Shown piece by piece: positions 26,023 to 35,342 of a stretch of DNA of 64,000 bases. The position numbers and the translations under genes were made by a program. Source of the stretch: CAVYGN01 sp963796325 (GTDB lineage Bacteria; Spirochaetota; Brevinematia; Brevinematales; JAOACQ01); contig CAWCLF010000001.1 of assembly GCA_963796325.1 (NCBI GenBank), forward strand, positions 1,922,001 to 1,986,000, given 5' to 3'. Position 1 is the first letter of the stretch. Each line of letters begins with the position of its first letter. Below the pieces are notes generated by a model that saw nothing but the letters and a program-made list of their open reading frames with translations, was not told the origin of the DNA and did no database searches.

Positions 26023-27354
26023 TTATAAACGCTTTGTTCTTGACCTGTAATACTTTAATACATTCGGTTCTCTTTTCACTTCTTTCCCTATCCTGATATC
26101 CTTGCTTATGGCGCCTATCTCCCTTTTCTTTTCAAGCTGTTTTATCATTTCCGCAGCCAGTTTCTGAGGTGAAACCGGGTTTATATAAATCTTTGTGTTG
26201 CCTTCGAAACCCGCCGGAGTATGTATCCTGAGCTTTATACATATATGCCAGGGCAGGCTGTAAACTGAATCGAACGGCGAATAGTACCACTCTTCGTTGC
26301 ATGTCGTCTGGCTTGTAATAACGCAGTGTATCGAGTGGACAAGATCGCTCATTCCTTTTATTTCTTCATCGGTTTCTTCAAAAGGCCTGGAAGTTTCACT
26401 TTTTGAATAAATAACGACAGTCGGGAATCTGTGTCCGATTTCCGCCGCCGCGATTGCATATTCATTCTCTGCGATAATAAAAGAATGATAAATTCCAAAA
26501 TTAATTGAAAATTCATTGTAAAGATTGGGATTTTTTACAAGCTCCGATATTTCCCTTTCCATCTGCACTCCCCATTCGTCAAGCCCGACGAGCTGCTTGT
26601 GCAGATGATCGAAACTGGCTCCGGCCGGCCGCAGCCAGTTTTGAAAAACGCTTATATATCGTATGAAGGGATTCTGTTCGAAAATATCCCTGAGGCTCAT
26701 AGATGTAAAGAGTATATATTGAAAATGTTCTTCCGCGGAAAGTTCGCCCGAAGAACATAATTGGTGCGTAAATCCGGCATTATCTTTGTAATGCCGCTTC
26801 CCGATTATAAGGTCATGAGATCCTCCGAAAAAGGGATTCAGCTTTTCAATTTTTTCATCCTCAGTAAGAGAATTATAATCCGCGCCTATCCTGTCCATTT
26901 TCAATTCAAGCATTTTCATTGCATGACTGTAGCCTTTCGGGTTTGCAAGGTAATTATCCTTCCAGTCCCTGCAGCTTTTCGTCATTTTATACCTGTAATT
27001 CTTGGTCCAGTAGTCGTAAGTTACAATCTCGAAGAGATTGCCCACCCTGCGGAAATCTGCATCGCAGCTTTCCAGGTTTTCCGGCTTGATCCTGTATAAT
27101 TTTTCCCAGGCAAGATCTTTATTCCTGAAGATCCTCGCCTTTTCAGGCGTGCATAATTCGTAATTAGAACAGCAGAAATCGCAGTAATCTTCAGGCACTT
27201 TAGGGTTTAAAACCACGGGATTTTCAGGGATCCCGTTCAATATGGGCCCCTTTTTCCTTTCCTCGACACACCAGACTTCGGTTCCGTTATACGGATTTAC
27301 CTGCTTGAGCGTGCCGTCCGGCATCCTCTGGTAATATTTATCGTAAAACGACAT
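26023..27354 (-). CDS. DUF4921-family protein, GalT/HIT-superfamily fold
   Basis: 443 residues. The start MSFYDKYYQRMPDGTLKQVN and zinc-type cysteines YCDFCCSNYELC resemble DUF4921 proteins related to galactose-1-phosphate uridylyltransferase. The GalT-like active-site region is RPAGASFDHLHKQLVG, where His-x-His of canonical GalT reads H-L-H-K. Later landmarks are YSPFDSVYSLPWHICIKLRI and AGFEGNTKIYINPVSP. A nucleotidyl- or phosphoryl-transfer reaction is plausible but not established for this subfamily. No sugar-metabolism neighbours are present. Confidence 0.75.
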   Translation of the reverse strand: MSFYDKYYQRMPDGTLKQVNPYNGTEVWCVEERKKGPILNGIPENPVVLNPKVPEDYCDFCCSNYELCTPEKARIFRNKDLAWEKLYRIKPENLESCDADFRRVGNLFEIVTYDYWTKNYRYKMTKSCRDWKDNYLANPKGYSHAMKMLELKMDRIGADYNSLTEDEKIEKLNPFFGGSHDLIIGKRHYKDNAGFTHQLCSSGELSAEEHFQYILFTSMSLRDIFEQNPFIRYISVFQNWLRPAGASFDHLHKQLVGLDEWGVQMEREISELVKNPNLYNEFSINFGIYHSFIIAENEYAIAAAEIGHRFPTVVIYSKSETSRPFEETDEEIKGMSDLVHSIHCVITSQTTCNEEWYYSPFDSVYSLPWHICIKLRIHTPAGFEGNTKIYINPVSPQKLAAEMIKQLEKKREIGAISKDIRIGKEVKREPNVLKYYRSRTKRL

Positions 27355-27731
27355 TTACTGTATCCTTTTAATTAGACTAAGCCGGAAATTATAATCTTTC
27401 AAATAAAATAAATCAAGTCAAAATCCGCAAAAATGATCCGCTAATGTACGCCGATACATACTAAATAATTTCGGGGCAAATGTTAATTTAATTCTTGCAT
27501 GAAAAATTATTGATGCTTGTTTTCAATTTAAGATCCGCAGATTTACGCAGATGAATGGGACCACAGAATTTGGGAAAAATAGCACCATAAGGATTTAAGG
27601 GAAACCATCGGAATTTGCCCCTTCCCGGGCCGTATGAATATTCCAGCAGAGGCCCTGTAGAGGGCATAAATTCAGGGGTGAATAACGCTTTCTTATAAAA
27701 GAAATCCCTATTTAAATGCCTTCCCCCTATT
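27355..27731. other. Intergenic stretch, no gene recognised; contains a short dispersed CCGCAGAT-type repeat
   Basis: About 377 bases between the DUF4921 start and the NTF2-like stop. The first part must hold the promoter of the minus-strand DUF4921-AEC unit, but no convincing hexamer pair was seen. At 27532-27552 it contains ATCCGCAGATTTACGCAGAT. The reverse complement of 29877-29901 has the same octamer spacing (CCGCAGAT repeated), so this looks like a small extragenic repeat family. No plausible reading frame is open for the whole stretch. Confidence 0.5.
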
Positions 27732-28097
27732 TTAACTCTTCATAAAGTTTCTATAGGCTGTTAAGTCAAAGTAAATAGTAAGTTTATTCAATTTGCTTTT
27801 CTTGATTTCCCAGACTTCAGCCACATCCTGATTCATCTTCTTGCCATTTGGATTTACATAATCATAGCTGACAATTGCACAGGCATCATCACCATCTACA
27901 ATCAATTTCTTTATTTTAACTTTCTCTATTCCTTTAATAAATGAGATAAATGATTTAATCACAGCTTCTTTACCCTTTGCATTTAGAATTTTTGCGGCAT
28001 CTGAAAAAAACGCATCTTCTGAATAAAGTTCCTGCCATTTATCATCTTTATTATTCAGGCTTTTATAATAAGTCCGAATGAGATCTTCTGTTGACAT
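27732..28097 (-). CDS. NTF2-like (SnoaL/ketosteroid-isomerase fold) protein
   Basis: 121 residues. The N-terminal helix DLIRTYYKSLNNKDDKWQELYSEDAFF and the alternating strand pattern to VEVWEIKKSKLNKLTIYFD fit a single cone-shaped NTF2 domain. Members range from isomerases to small binding proteins, and no catalytic set is diagnostic here. The ATG has a GGAGGAG site. It is isolated among gene fragments in an accessory stretch. Confidence 0.75.
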   Translation of the reverse strand: MSTEDLIRTYYKSLNNKDDKWQELYSEDAFFSDAAKILNAKGKEAVIKSFISFIKGIEKVKIKKLIVDGDDACAIVSYDYVNPNGKKMNQDVAEVWEIKKSKLNKLTIYFDLTAYRNFMKS

Positions 28098-28287
28098 TAC
28101 TTTCTCCTCCTTATATTTAAAATATATTTATAAATAAAATAATTGGCAATTTTCAAAATTTCCAAAATAATTCTATGCACGATACCTCATTTAAAATGCA
28201 GGTTTAATAAAGCAAAGTGTTGTAAACTGAATTCCCAAAAGCCAGGCTGTGGATCCTTACGATTCTAACAGGAAAACCCCCTTCATT

Positions 28288-28377
28288 TTAAAAATCAAAC
28301 GATTCCGGCATACCAATACCATTATCCTCCACGACTTGTAAAAATATTCTCACAAAATAAGAGTGATTTACTTGCAT
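28288..28377 (-). pseudogene. Remnant of a histidine kinase ATPase domain
   Basis: On the reverse strand the frame ending TAA at 28288-28290 reads LQVVEDNGIGMPESFDF. This is the G1 box of the HATPase fold in PAS/HisKA_2-type kinases (D-N-G-I-G-M-P-E). Neither the N box nor the later glycine boxes are found beside it, so only about 30 codons survive. The remaining parts of 28098-28553 hold nothing else recognised apart from the upstream region of the SUMF1 gene. Confidence 0.6.
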
Positions 28378-28553
28378 ATTATTATCTGATTCAATAAACT
28401 ACTATTAGTTAAAGGAAGTTTTCAATTACGAACATAAAAAATATATGGAGGATAAGTAATTAGTCCGAATGGGTAGCGCCGGACTACAGGATCGATTTTT
28501 CTTGATAAAATAATCGATAGTTGAAAAGCAAAAAAAATAATAGTGAGGGTACA

Positions 28554-29558
28554 ATGAAAAGAAACAATTATTTTTATGGAATTTTAATAGCATTGGGAGC
28601 TCTAGCGGCTGCCTGTTCCAATACGCCGGGAACTTCTGGCAATTCGTCGTCAACAAGCATTAGTTCGAGCTCGAGTTCTTCAACTTCGTCAAGCTCTTCG
28701 CCAAGCTCTTCGCCAAGCTCTTCGTCAAGCTCTTTGCCAACGCTCGATTACATTTCGACCAACATCGGAAGGTTGATATATGTTCCCGCCGGGGTGTTCC
28801 AGTACGACACGACGGCCGGAGACACCAACAGAGTTTCGGAGCCGTTCCGTATAAGCAAACACGACATCACGAGGGCCCAGTATACCGCCGTGACCGGCCT
28901 GGCCGACCCGAGCGATCTAACCTGCAGTTCAGGGACGTCCGACCCGGTACAAAAAATCAACTGGTACATGGCTTTTTACTTCTGCAACAAGCTGAGCATG
29001 CTGGAGGGTTTGACCCCCGTATATTCCGTCAACGGCAGCACCGATCCATCGACATGGGGGACGATCCCTACTACCGATGATTCGACCTGGGACGCCGCCA
29101 CGGCAAACTGGTCGGCGAACGGCTACAGGCTTCCTACTCAGATGGAATTAATGTGGGCGGCCATGGGCGCCGATACGGCGAACCCCGGTCTTATAAATAC
29201 GACCGGATACCTCAAGGCTTTCGCGGGCGACAACGGGGCCAACAGTATCGTAGATTATGCATGGACTTCGGATAATGCCGGCACTACGACACATCCCGTC
29301 GGCAAAAAATTACCCAACGAACTCGGCCTTTACGATATGAGCGGTAATGTTTTTCAGTGTTGCTGGGACTGGGACTGGGCTGCGGCGGCTCCAACAGGTT
29401 CGCAGACGGATTACCGGGGGCCCGCTTCGGGAACGTTCAAGGATGCATTCGGGGGAAGCTGGGAAAACGCCGATTCTTTCTCCAAGATTATCAACTATGC
29501 TTCAGCAGCGCCTTTCTTCCCTGAGAATAATGATGGAATCCGCGTAGTACGGCCTTAG
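28554..29558 (+). CDS. SUMF1/FGE-domain lipoprotein with serine-rich linker
   Basis: 334 residues from ATG at 28554 (GTGAGGG upstream; 11 extra in-frame codons before it lack a signal context). The lipoprotein signal ends LAAAC (Cys 21). A serine-rich linker (about 30-65) is followed by a formylglycine-generating-enzyme-like domain: IYVPAGVFQYDT, FCNKLSMLEGLTPVYS, GYRLPTQMELMWAAMG, ELGLYDMSGNVFQCCWDW and DGIRVVRP. The paired catalytic cysteines of true FGE are not evident, so it is probably a surface-anchored binding or structural member. It is the intact paralogue of the dead gene at 2977-5250. Confidence 0.9.
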   Translation: MKRNNYFYGILIALGALAAACSNTPGTSGNSSSTSISSSSSSSTSSSSSPSSSPSSSSSSLPTLDYISTNIGRLIYVPAGVFQYDTTAGDTNRVSEPFRISKHDITRAQYTAVTGLADPSDLTCSSGTSDPVQKINWYMAFYFCNKLSMLEGLTPVYSVNGSTDPSTWGTIPTTDDSTWDAATANWSANGYRLPTQMELMWAAMGADTANPGLINTTGYLKAFAGDNGANSIVDYAWTSDNAGTTTHPVGKKLPNELGLYDMSGNVFQCCWDWDWAAAAPTGSQTDYRGPASGTFKDAFGGSWENADSFSKIINYASAAPFFPENNDGIRVVRP

Positions 29559-29600
29559 AGAACCGGCGGCTTATTAATGGCAAAATGACATCTGCGTCCC

Positions 29601-29673
29601 CTACTCCCCGACTTTCGTGACGACGACTATATCCACCCTTTTGTTTAACGCGCGGCTTTCAGGTTTATAAGGA
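29601..29673 (-). pseudogene. C-terminal scrap of an OmpA/MotB-like protein
   Basis: The reverse strand ending at TAG (29601-29603) reads PYKPESRALNKRVDIVVVTK and a few residues more. That is the end of the peptidoglycan-binding OmpA_C domain (R-x-x-N-R/K-R-V-D/E-I). Upstream sequence of the domain is absent: the frame abuts the unrelated plus-strand hydrolase remnant. A rearrangement has brought two gene ends together. Confidence 0.6.
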
Positions 29674-29839
29674 TAAATGGTCCGGTGAAGATACTTTAAT
29701 TTTAGAGTATTTTGAGCTCTGGATTAGAAGCAGTAAAATTCAGGATATATTTCAATTTGAAAATAATGCGGTTAAAATGACTGTTCAATCGACTGTAGGT
29801 GAATTTAAACAGCAGTTTACAGGGAAAATTGAGCAATAA
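29672..29839 (+). pseudogene. C-terminal remnant of a serine hydrolase (beta-lactamase family)
   Basis: The plus strand reads DKWSGEDTLILEYFELW and continues to FTGKIEQ with TAA at 29837-29839. It parallels the end of the hydrolase at 43095-44639 (GRWTGTNTFVLEYYMPW to ELTGKME) in sequence and length. The catalytic domain is missing. The following stretch to 30054 contains CCGCAGAT-type repeats (29865-29901, reverse orientation) and the leader of the next gene, but no gene. Confidence 0.65.
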
Positions 29840-30054
29840 CATTCATGATCGATTTAATTTGTTGATCCCTGCTATCTGCGTTATCTGCGGCATCTGCGGA
29901 TTTATTATTCGTTCCATTTATTGTTTTATGAATAACTTATCTCTAATTGAGGATTGACAAATCCCTTGCCCGTCAGACCAATAATTTGAAATAAGCAGTT
30001 CCTGCGGTTAAAATAACGATTCATTATTAATTAAATCGATAGGAGACATAGCTT

Positions 30055-30924
30055 ATGATCTTCCTGAGGATTTTCGAAGATTCCTATAAAAGCTGGAAAA
30101 AATATTTCATATTTTTTTTGACGGCATCGTTAATCGGGGCCTTGAACCCGTTTTTTTTAATAATCGAGGCCGGCTCATTCAAGGGACTTCTGGATTTCAG
30201 TAAATTCAGCACTATAGGCGAATTTATCAACTCTTCATTTCTTCAGACCCTGTTTTATACTTTAATTATATTTACCATACAGGGATATTTCCCTCTTTCG
30301 ATTTTCTCGATGGATCTCCAGAATAAAATTTTAACTGAAAAATACACGGGATTTAAGAACTTTTTCAAAGGGACAGGCAGGACTTTTCTGAAATTCCTGC
30401 TGCCGTCGGTATTTCTTATTTTTATTTATGCCGCGCTGACTATTCTCTTTTTTACAATTGCGCTTTTTTATATTACCGGCAATGTACCGGTTTATATGAT
30501 GGCCATGGTCCTGTGTTTTGTAATTTTTTCATACCTGGTGCTTTTGTTAACCGGGTATTTTTTGATACCGATGCTTGTCATCTATAAAAAATTGAAATTT
30601 TCGGAAATACTTAAATACTCTATGGAACTGGCTGTAAGAAACGCGCCGGTTGTATTATGCATCCTCATTGCGGACACTGCCGTTTTAGTATTGCTTACTC
30701 TGGCCTGGAAATCGGCTCTTATATTCTATTACGGAATATCTAATATATTAAGATTGTCGCTGGCTGGTGAAATAGTCTCGAAATACGAATTCCCCCCAAG
30801 GACAGGTTTTTTGCAGAAAAACGATTTTCCGGACAATAACAAGTCTCCCTGGATCGATCTCATGGAAAGTAAAAAAGAACGTCTTCAGTCGGGAATCGGA
30901 AGCAGTGAGCACAAGGATAAATAA
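30055..30924 (+). CDS. Membrane protein of unknown function
   Basis: 289 residues. I do not recognise the family. About five or six hydrophobic segments are visible, near residues 15-40, 60-85, 112-145, 147-178 and 198-230. A hydrophilic C-terminal tail of about 50 residues is rich in Lys and Ser. The ATG has a good AGGAGA site. It ends six bases from the convergent V-ATPase subunit I stop, but the strands differ, so it is not part of that operon. Confidence 0.75.
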   Translation: MIFLRIFEDSYKSWKKYFIFFLTASLIGALNPFFLIIEAGSFKGLLDFSKFSTIGEFINSSFLQTLFYTLIIFTIQGYFPLSIFSMDLQNKILTEKYTGFKNFFKGTGRTFLKFLLPSVFLIFIYAALTILFFTIALFYITGNVPVYMMAMVLCFVIFSYLVLLLTGYFLIPMLVIYKKLKFSEILKYSMELAVRNAPVVLCILIADTAVLVLLTLAWKSALIFYYGISNILRLSLAGEIVSKYEFPPRTGFLQKNDFPDNNKSPWIDLMESKKERLQSGIGSSEHKDK

Positions 30925-30929
30925 CGGGA

Positions 30930-32882
30930 TTATGTCTTGTAAATGCCGATCCCTTCGAAAGCCTTGCCGTTGGCCCTGTAGAACCTGGTGAAAAATTCAT
31001 AATACTCGAGTCTCAGAACCTGGACAGCTACAATAAACCCTTCCAGTCCTATTACAATGACATTTCCGAGCAATAACGCGAACCACTTGACCGCGGGGTT
31101 CGCCGACATACCGGCAAATACGAAGACAACGCTCATCAGCCCGACATGGTTCAGTGCGAAAGCGCCGACCCTTATAAAAGAGATCGTATTGGAAAGGAAC
31201 GACATTGCCGTTTCATACATATCGACAAGGCCGAGCCCAACGCTCGGTTTCTCGCTTTCCTCCCCTTTGTGGCTTGGGAAAAACCATCTTTCAAGGAATT
31301 TTTCCAAAGAGATAACTATTACGCAAACAGCAGGTATTATATATAAATAAGCGGGGAAGGGCCTGTTGCCGAGCATGCTGTAAACAGCGATAATCAGCGG
31401 GCCGTAAAAACCCAGGCCGGCTATCCCGTTAGATGAAAATAAAAACCTGGCGTAATTTTTTTCAGCCAGGCTGTTTATCATATTAAGGATCATGGCAAAA
31501 ATAATGACAAAAACACCGAAAGTGACTGCCAGGGTAAGAATATCCATAATATGATCCATAGGCCTCATCCATAAAGACATAATAACATTCTCATACCCGA
31601 ATACCGCACCGTACAGGAATCCGAAAATCATCGACGAAATCCCTACCCCTATCATAATAGCGCCGAAATCCTTGAAAGGCTTGAGCTTCCTGATAACGAA
31701 CGTAAGCACCCCGAGAAGAGCTATACAAAGTCCCTGTCCCACATCGCCGAACATTGCGCCGTACATCAAAAGATAGCTTATGGCAAAAATCGGCGTCGGA
31801 TCCAGCTCCCTGTAATTCGGCAGGCCGAACATTGAAACGAGCCCTTCGAAAGGTTTAATGAAGAACGGATTCGAGAATTTAGTAGGAGGAATCAGACCTT
31901 CCAGGGACATGGCTTCCTCGGCGCTCTCTTCCATAAAAACGCATTTATTCCCCGTGACATCTTCGATTAAATTTCTAAGCCCGGCTGTCTCAACGGCAGG
32001 GACCCATCCTGAAAAAATGCATATTTTCCCGGACGAAGCCATTTGACCTTTGAGGCATTCCATTGCAATGTAATATTTTATACTGTTTTGAAGCGTTTGC
32101 AAAATTGAAACATATTCAACTATCTTTTTTTTAAATTGTTTTTCCTGCCAGAGTTCTTCATCATATGCTGCCGTGAGCTGGAATGCATGACGTATGAGAA
32201 CATTATTATCAATTTCGGATGCATTCGCCGGTATACCGTAATCCTTGAAGTAAACTGTTTTAAGGATCTGCATTATTTTTCCCTTGACTCTTGAGGGTAC
32301 TATGTAAGCAATTAAATCTTCATCATCGATAATGTCGATCTTCTCCAATACCGACGGAAGCGTTTCCATTGCGCTCACAAAACCGTCATAACTCGATATC
32401 GGTATGCTTCCCATGCCCATTGTAAAATATTCAAGAACGGCAGCTTTTTCCCAGTTTATAGCCTGACCTGAAAAGTAATTTATTCTCCTGATCCTGATTT
32501 TTACATCGACCTGTTCCGTCTTTAGTTTCTCAAGGGTGCTGTAATGGCTGTTAAGTTCGGACTCGATTGTTTTCAGGTTATTTTCGAGATCGTCCTCTTT
32601 CATTATCGAGGTTTTTTTTATCTCGCCGGATTCCTTCATCCCGATTTTTTCCATGAAAGTCTCCAGGGATGCCAGCAGGTAATTGACTCTTTTATCCATA
32701 TCCTGGTAGCGCGCGATATCTTTTTCTGAAGATACTTTGCTGAGCATGTATTTCCCGGCTTTTTCACCAGAGATTTCTATAATCTCGAAATCGCCGAATT
32801 TTACCATTTCTTTCGACACTTCATCCCTGAATTTCTTCATAATAAGAAAGTCGATTTTCTTCATTCTCTCTGATACGAACAT
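30930..32882 (-). CDS. atpI: V-type ATP synthase subunit I (a-type stator)
   Basis: 650 residues, last gene of the operon. A long cytoplasmic N-terminal half with two coiled-coil stretches (about 60-125 and 225-275) precedes a membrane half (about 350-645) with seven or eight helices. The essential arginine of the ion channel lies in SFIRVGAFALNHVGLM. The GQG turn (FGDVGQGLCIALLG) and the ending EYYEFFTRFYRANGKAFEG are typical of bacterial/archaeal subunit I. It forms the ion half-channels against the K ring and anchors the peripheral stalks. The gene begins 12 bases after subunit C. Confidence 0.96.
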   Translation of the reverse strand: MFVSERMKKIDFLIMKKFRDEVSKEMVKFGDFEIIEISGEKAGKYMLSKVSSEKDIARYQDMDKRVNYLLASLETFMEKIGMKESGEIKKTSIMKEDDLENNLKTIESELNSHYSTLEKLKTEQVDVKIRIRRINYFSGQAINWEKAAVLEYFTMGMGSIPISSYDGFVSAMETLPSVLEKIDIIDDEDLIAYIVPSRVKGKIMQILKTVYFKDYGIPANASEIDNNVLIRHAFQLTAAYDEELWQEKQFKKKIVEYVSILQTLQNSIKYYIAMECLKGQMASSGKICIFSGWVPAVETAGLRNLIEDVTGNKCVFMEESAEEAMSLEGLIPPTKFSNPFFIKPFEGLVSMFGLPNYRELDPTPIFAISYLLMYGAMFGDVGQGLCIALLGVLTFVIRKLKPFKDFGAIMIGVGISSMIFGFLYGAVFGYENVIMSLWMRPMDHIMDILTLAVTFGVFVIIFAMILNMINSLAEKNYARFLFSSNGIAGLGFYGPLIIAVYSMLGNRPFPAYLYIIPAVCVIVISLEKFLERWFFPSHKGEESEKPSVGLGLVDMYETAMSFLSNTISFIRVGAFALNHVGLMSVVFVFAGMSANPAVKWFALLLGNVIVIGLEGFIVAVQVLRLEYYEFFTRFYRANGKAFEGIGIYKT

Positions 32883-32894
32883 CCAATACTCCGT

Positions 32895-33899
32895 TTAATC
32901 GAAAACAAGCATTTCCATTATTTTTGCGTTATTAATATTAAGTTTTTTCCCTTCCAGTATAGTTATAAGGTTTTTAACATGTATTATATTCATGACATAA
33001 AAACCCAGGAAAACCCCCAGGCTGAAAGGCGACCCGACCAGATAACCCCTGCATTTCCTGAAGAGCTTGTGGTACATATCCCTTTCAATACTAACCGTTC
33101 CCGAACTTCTTACATCGATCAGGCCGTTGTCTTCCAGGATCTCGATGAACATCTCCTTTGTCTCGGCATCCAGCAGTCTAAAGTATTTGAACTTTGAGAA
33201 AACCCCCGATATATTCGGGACATTAGCTATAATTTCTTCGCTGGAAAGCGAATAATTGAATTTGGCCCTGTATATCCATAGGATCCTGTTCAGATTGAGA
33301 TAATGGTAGAAGATATCCTTAATTTGTTTTTTTTCGGCTTTTCCAATGTGGACCATCTTTTTTTTAAGGTTATAAATATAATTGTTATCCAGATTCATTT
33401 CAAAATAAAATGTGGTTTTTTCACTTTCTATTCTCGGTAAAGCGCTGGAGTAAAGCCTGTAATATTCCGTACCGCTTAAAAGTTCCTGGAATTCATTGAG
33501 GCTTTTGATGCTTTTAACGAATTCCATCTGAACCCTGCTTTTTTTCTGGATTTTGTAAAGAAAATTTATAGGTCTTTTATTGATCAGAGCTCTCGTTACG
33601 ATTTTCAAATTTTCTATTTCATATAATTTCCCTAAATTCTGGATAAAATCTTTTATATAGCCGATAAGATAGCGGCTGACGCTTTCAAGGAAAAAAAATC
33701 CCTCCTGCTTTAGAAGTCCTTCAACCAAAACCAGGTCTTCAGTGTTCATATCAATTTTTTTCGATATTGTTTTCAGATAGTTTACATAATCGGCCAGATT
33801 CATATCCAGCACCTCATTGATTTTCGTTTTCGAAAGAATTAAAGAGGCGGCCCAGCTCTTCACCTTTGGATAAATGGAAGTATATTCTTCACCGAACAT
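32895..33899 (-). CDS. V-type ATP synthase subunit C (AC39/d-like)
   Basis: 334 residues, mostly helical. The short start YPKVKSWAASLILSKTKIN and internal repeats matching the three-lobed AC39 fold support the call, as does the position directly between the small coiled-coil gene and subunit I. The C-terminal FRKCRGYLVGSPFSLGVFLGF resembles the conserved end of the family. Its role is the socket linking the central rotor to the K ring. Sequence divergence is high in this subunit, so position carries part of the evidence. Confidence 0.85.
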   Translation of the reverse strand: MFGEEYTSIYPKVKSWAASLILSKTKINEVLDMNLADYVNYLKTISKKIDMNTEDLVLVEGLLKQEGFFFLESVSRYLIGYIKDFIQNLGKLYEIENLKIVTRALINKRPINFLYKIQKKSRVQMEFVKSIKSLNEFQELLSGTEYYRLYSSALPRIESEKTTFYFEMNLDNNYIYNLKKKMVHIGKAEKKQIKDIFYHYLNLNRILWIYRAKFNYSLSSEEIIANVPNISGVFSKFKYFRLLDAETKEMFIEILEDNGLIDVRSSGTVSIERDMYHKLFRKCRGYLVGSPFSLGVFLGFYVMNIIHVKNLITILEGKKLNINNAKIMEMLVFD

Positions 33900-33912
33900 A
33901 AATTCCTCTTTA

Positions 33913-34227
33913 TTAATCCTGTCCTAAAATCATACCGATTATTTTCGACTGAATATCTTTTTTTCTGGAAATTAAATATTCTTTTCTTGTCTTGATTTCA
34001 GATTCGAGTTCATTTTGAAGTTTTTCCCTGTATTCTTTTATTTCGCTATCGAGTTTTTCCAGATTTTCATTTTTTTCCTTTTCCAGTTCGTCAGCCAGTT
34101 CCTTTTTTTTCAATTCAATTGTTTCCTCGGCCTGCTTTTTAATTGCAAGGACCTTCTCCTCCGTAATTCCGGCTTTTGTCTTCAATTCTTCCTCGGCTTT
34201 CAATACCGAATCTATCAATTCTTTCAT
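33913..34227 (-). CDS. V-type ATP synthase peripheral-stalk subunit G/H-like coiled coil
   Basis: 104 residues, almost entirely charged heptads (about 10-90, rich in Lys and Glu) ending KKDIQSKIIGMILGQD. Size, charge and the operon position match the G/H subunit that pairs with E in the peripheral stalk. The ATG overlaps the stop of the USP-like gene (ATGA). Low-complexity coiled coils are hard to assign by sequence alone. Confidence 0.75.
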   Translation of the reverse strand: MKELIDSVLKAEEELKTKAGITEEKVLAIKKQAEETIELKKKELADELEKEKNENLEKLDSEIKEYREKLQNELESEIKTRKEYLISRKKDIQSKIIGMILGQD

Positions 34228-34676
34228 ACAGACTCCCCGATAACAATGATATCGTACGTGATATTCAGCAGAAGTTTCCTTTCAATTGGGGAAAAAATAT
34301 CCTTCAGGAACTCGCCTCCGCATTTTTTTATAATGCAGACAATTTTGCGGTCGCTCTCATCATGCTTGATATAATCGATAAACCTGGAATACGGATCACC
34401 TTCCATCATAACGGGCGTTACATTAACCCCGTTCTCTTTTCCCAGTTTCTGAATATAATTAAGGTACCTATCGGCATCTTTAGCCATGCCGTTCTTGATA
34501 ATGGATGTTTCTTCCTCTATGAAAATCCTGTATCTTTCCATTTTTAAAAGCAATTCGTGATTGACCACGGCTATAGCCGTCAGATCCAGGTGAAAATCCC
34601 TGGAAATGGATATTACTTTAGGGATAGCTTTCCTGCTTTCAGGAGAGCCAGTTACCGGAAAATATATTTTCCCCAT
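34224..34676 (-). CDS. Universal-stress-protein-like (UspA-fold) protein inside the V-ATPase operon
   Basis: 150 residues. The start IYFPVTGSPESRKAIPKVI and the alternating strand-helix pattern through VNVTPVMMEGDPYSRFIDY to ITYDIIVIGESV fit a single UspA domain. The usual G-2x-G-9x-G(S/T) ATP-binding motif is not clearly present (KKCGGEFLKDIFSPIER). It lies between subunit D (17 bases upstream) and the G/H gene (4-base overlap), so it is co-translated with the ATPase. A regulatory or assembly role is inference. Confidence 0.7.
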   Translation of the reverse strand: MGKIYFPVTGSPESRKAIPKVISISRDFHLDLTAIAVVNHELLLKMERYRIFIEEETSIIKNGMAKDADRYLNYIQKLGKENGVNVTPVMMEGDPYSRFIDYIKHDESDRKIVCIIKKCGGEFLKDIFSPIERKLLLNITYDIIVIGESV

Positions 34677-34693
34677 AAAAGACCTCCCAGCCC

Positions 34694-35329
34694 CTACTTT
34701 GAAGAAATCTGAGCATTCTTGATTCTTTTCATCTGGAAAAATGTTTCTCTTTCCCTTTCCTCCAGAGTATCCTGGATGAATTTTATGATTTCCCTGAAAT
34801 CAGGGATGAATATATTTTCCAGCGCATTGACACGCCTCTGAGTTTTTTTAATTTCATATGCAAGCCTCCAGGCAGAACTTTCAACCTGGGCTACAACGAT
34901 AATGAGTTTTATTATCTGTTTTATATTCATGGATAAGATATCATAATTGCTGCTGGATGAAGAAAATGAAACATCAGGCTTTCCGGTATCCCGGATTTCT
35001 TCTTTATATTTGACAGACGGAATATTGACGCCCATGACTCTTTTTTCATGGACATCTATATCGGACAATAATTTATGTGTATCTGCAATATTCCTCACTT
35101 CAAGTTCGCCTATTTCGAGCTCGACCGTCTTTAAGAGGCTGAAACTCTTCTCGAGCAGGCTGTCGAGCCTTTCCCTCTGGTCCTTGATCTTCGATATGAT
35201 TTCGACAAGGTGCATAACGAGAATTTCCCGTTTTTCCTCCAGAAGCGAATGACCTTCGATTGAAAATCCGAGCTGAGCCTTATAATCGAGCAGATTTGTT
35301 TTTGTTGGAGCTATTTCGGATAAATTCAA
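34694..35329 (-). CDS. atpD: V-type ATP synthase subunit D (central shaft)
   Basis: 211 residues. The start LSEIAPTKTNLLDYKAQLGF is diagnostic, with long N- and C-terminal helices forming the rotor shaft and VESSAWRLAYEIKKTQRRVN followed by LENIFIPDFREIIKFIQDTL. The start is TTG at 35329, preceded by AAGGAGAAGAA; no ATG is available near the conserved first residues. It follows subunit B by 13 bases. Confidence 0.96.
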   Translation of the reverse strand: MNLSEIAPTKTNLLDYKAQLGFSIEGHSLLEEKREILVMHLVEIISKIKDQRERLDSLLEKSFSLLKTVELEIGELEVRNIADTHKLLSDIDVHEKRVMGVNIPSVKYKEEIRDTGKPDVSFSSSSSNYDILSMNIKQIIKLIIVVAQVESSAWRLAYEIKKTQRRVNALENIFIPDFREIIKFIQDTLEERERETFFQMKRIKNAQISSK

Positions 35330-35342
35330 ATTCTTCTCCTTG

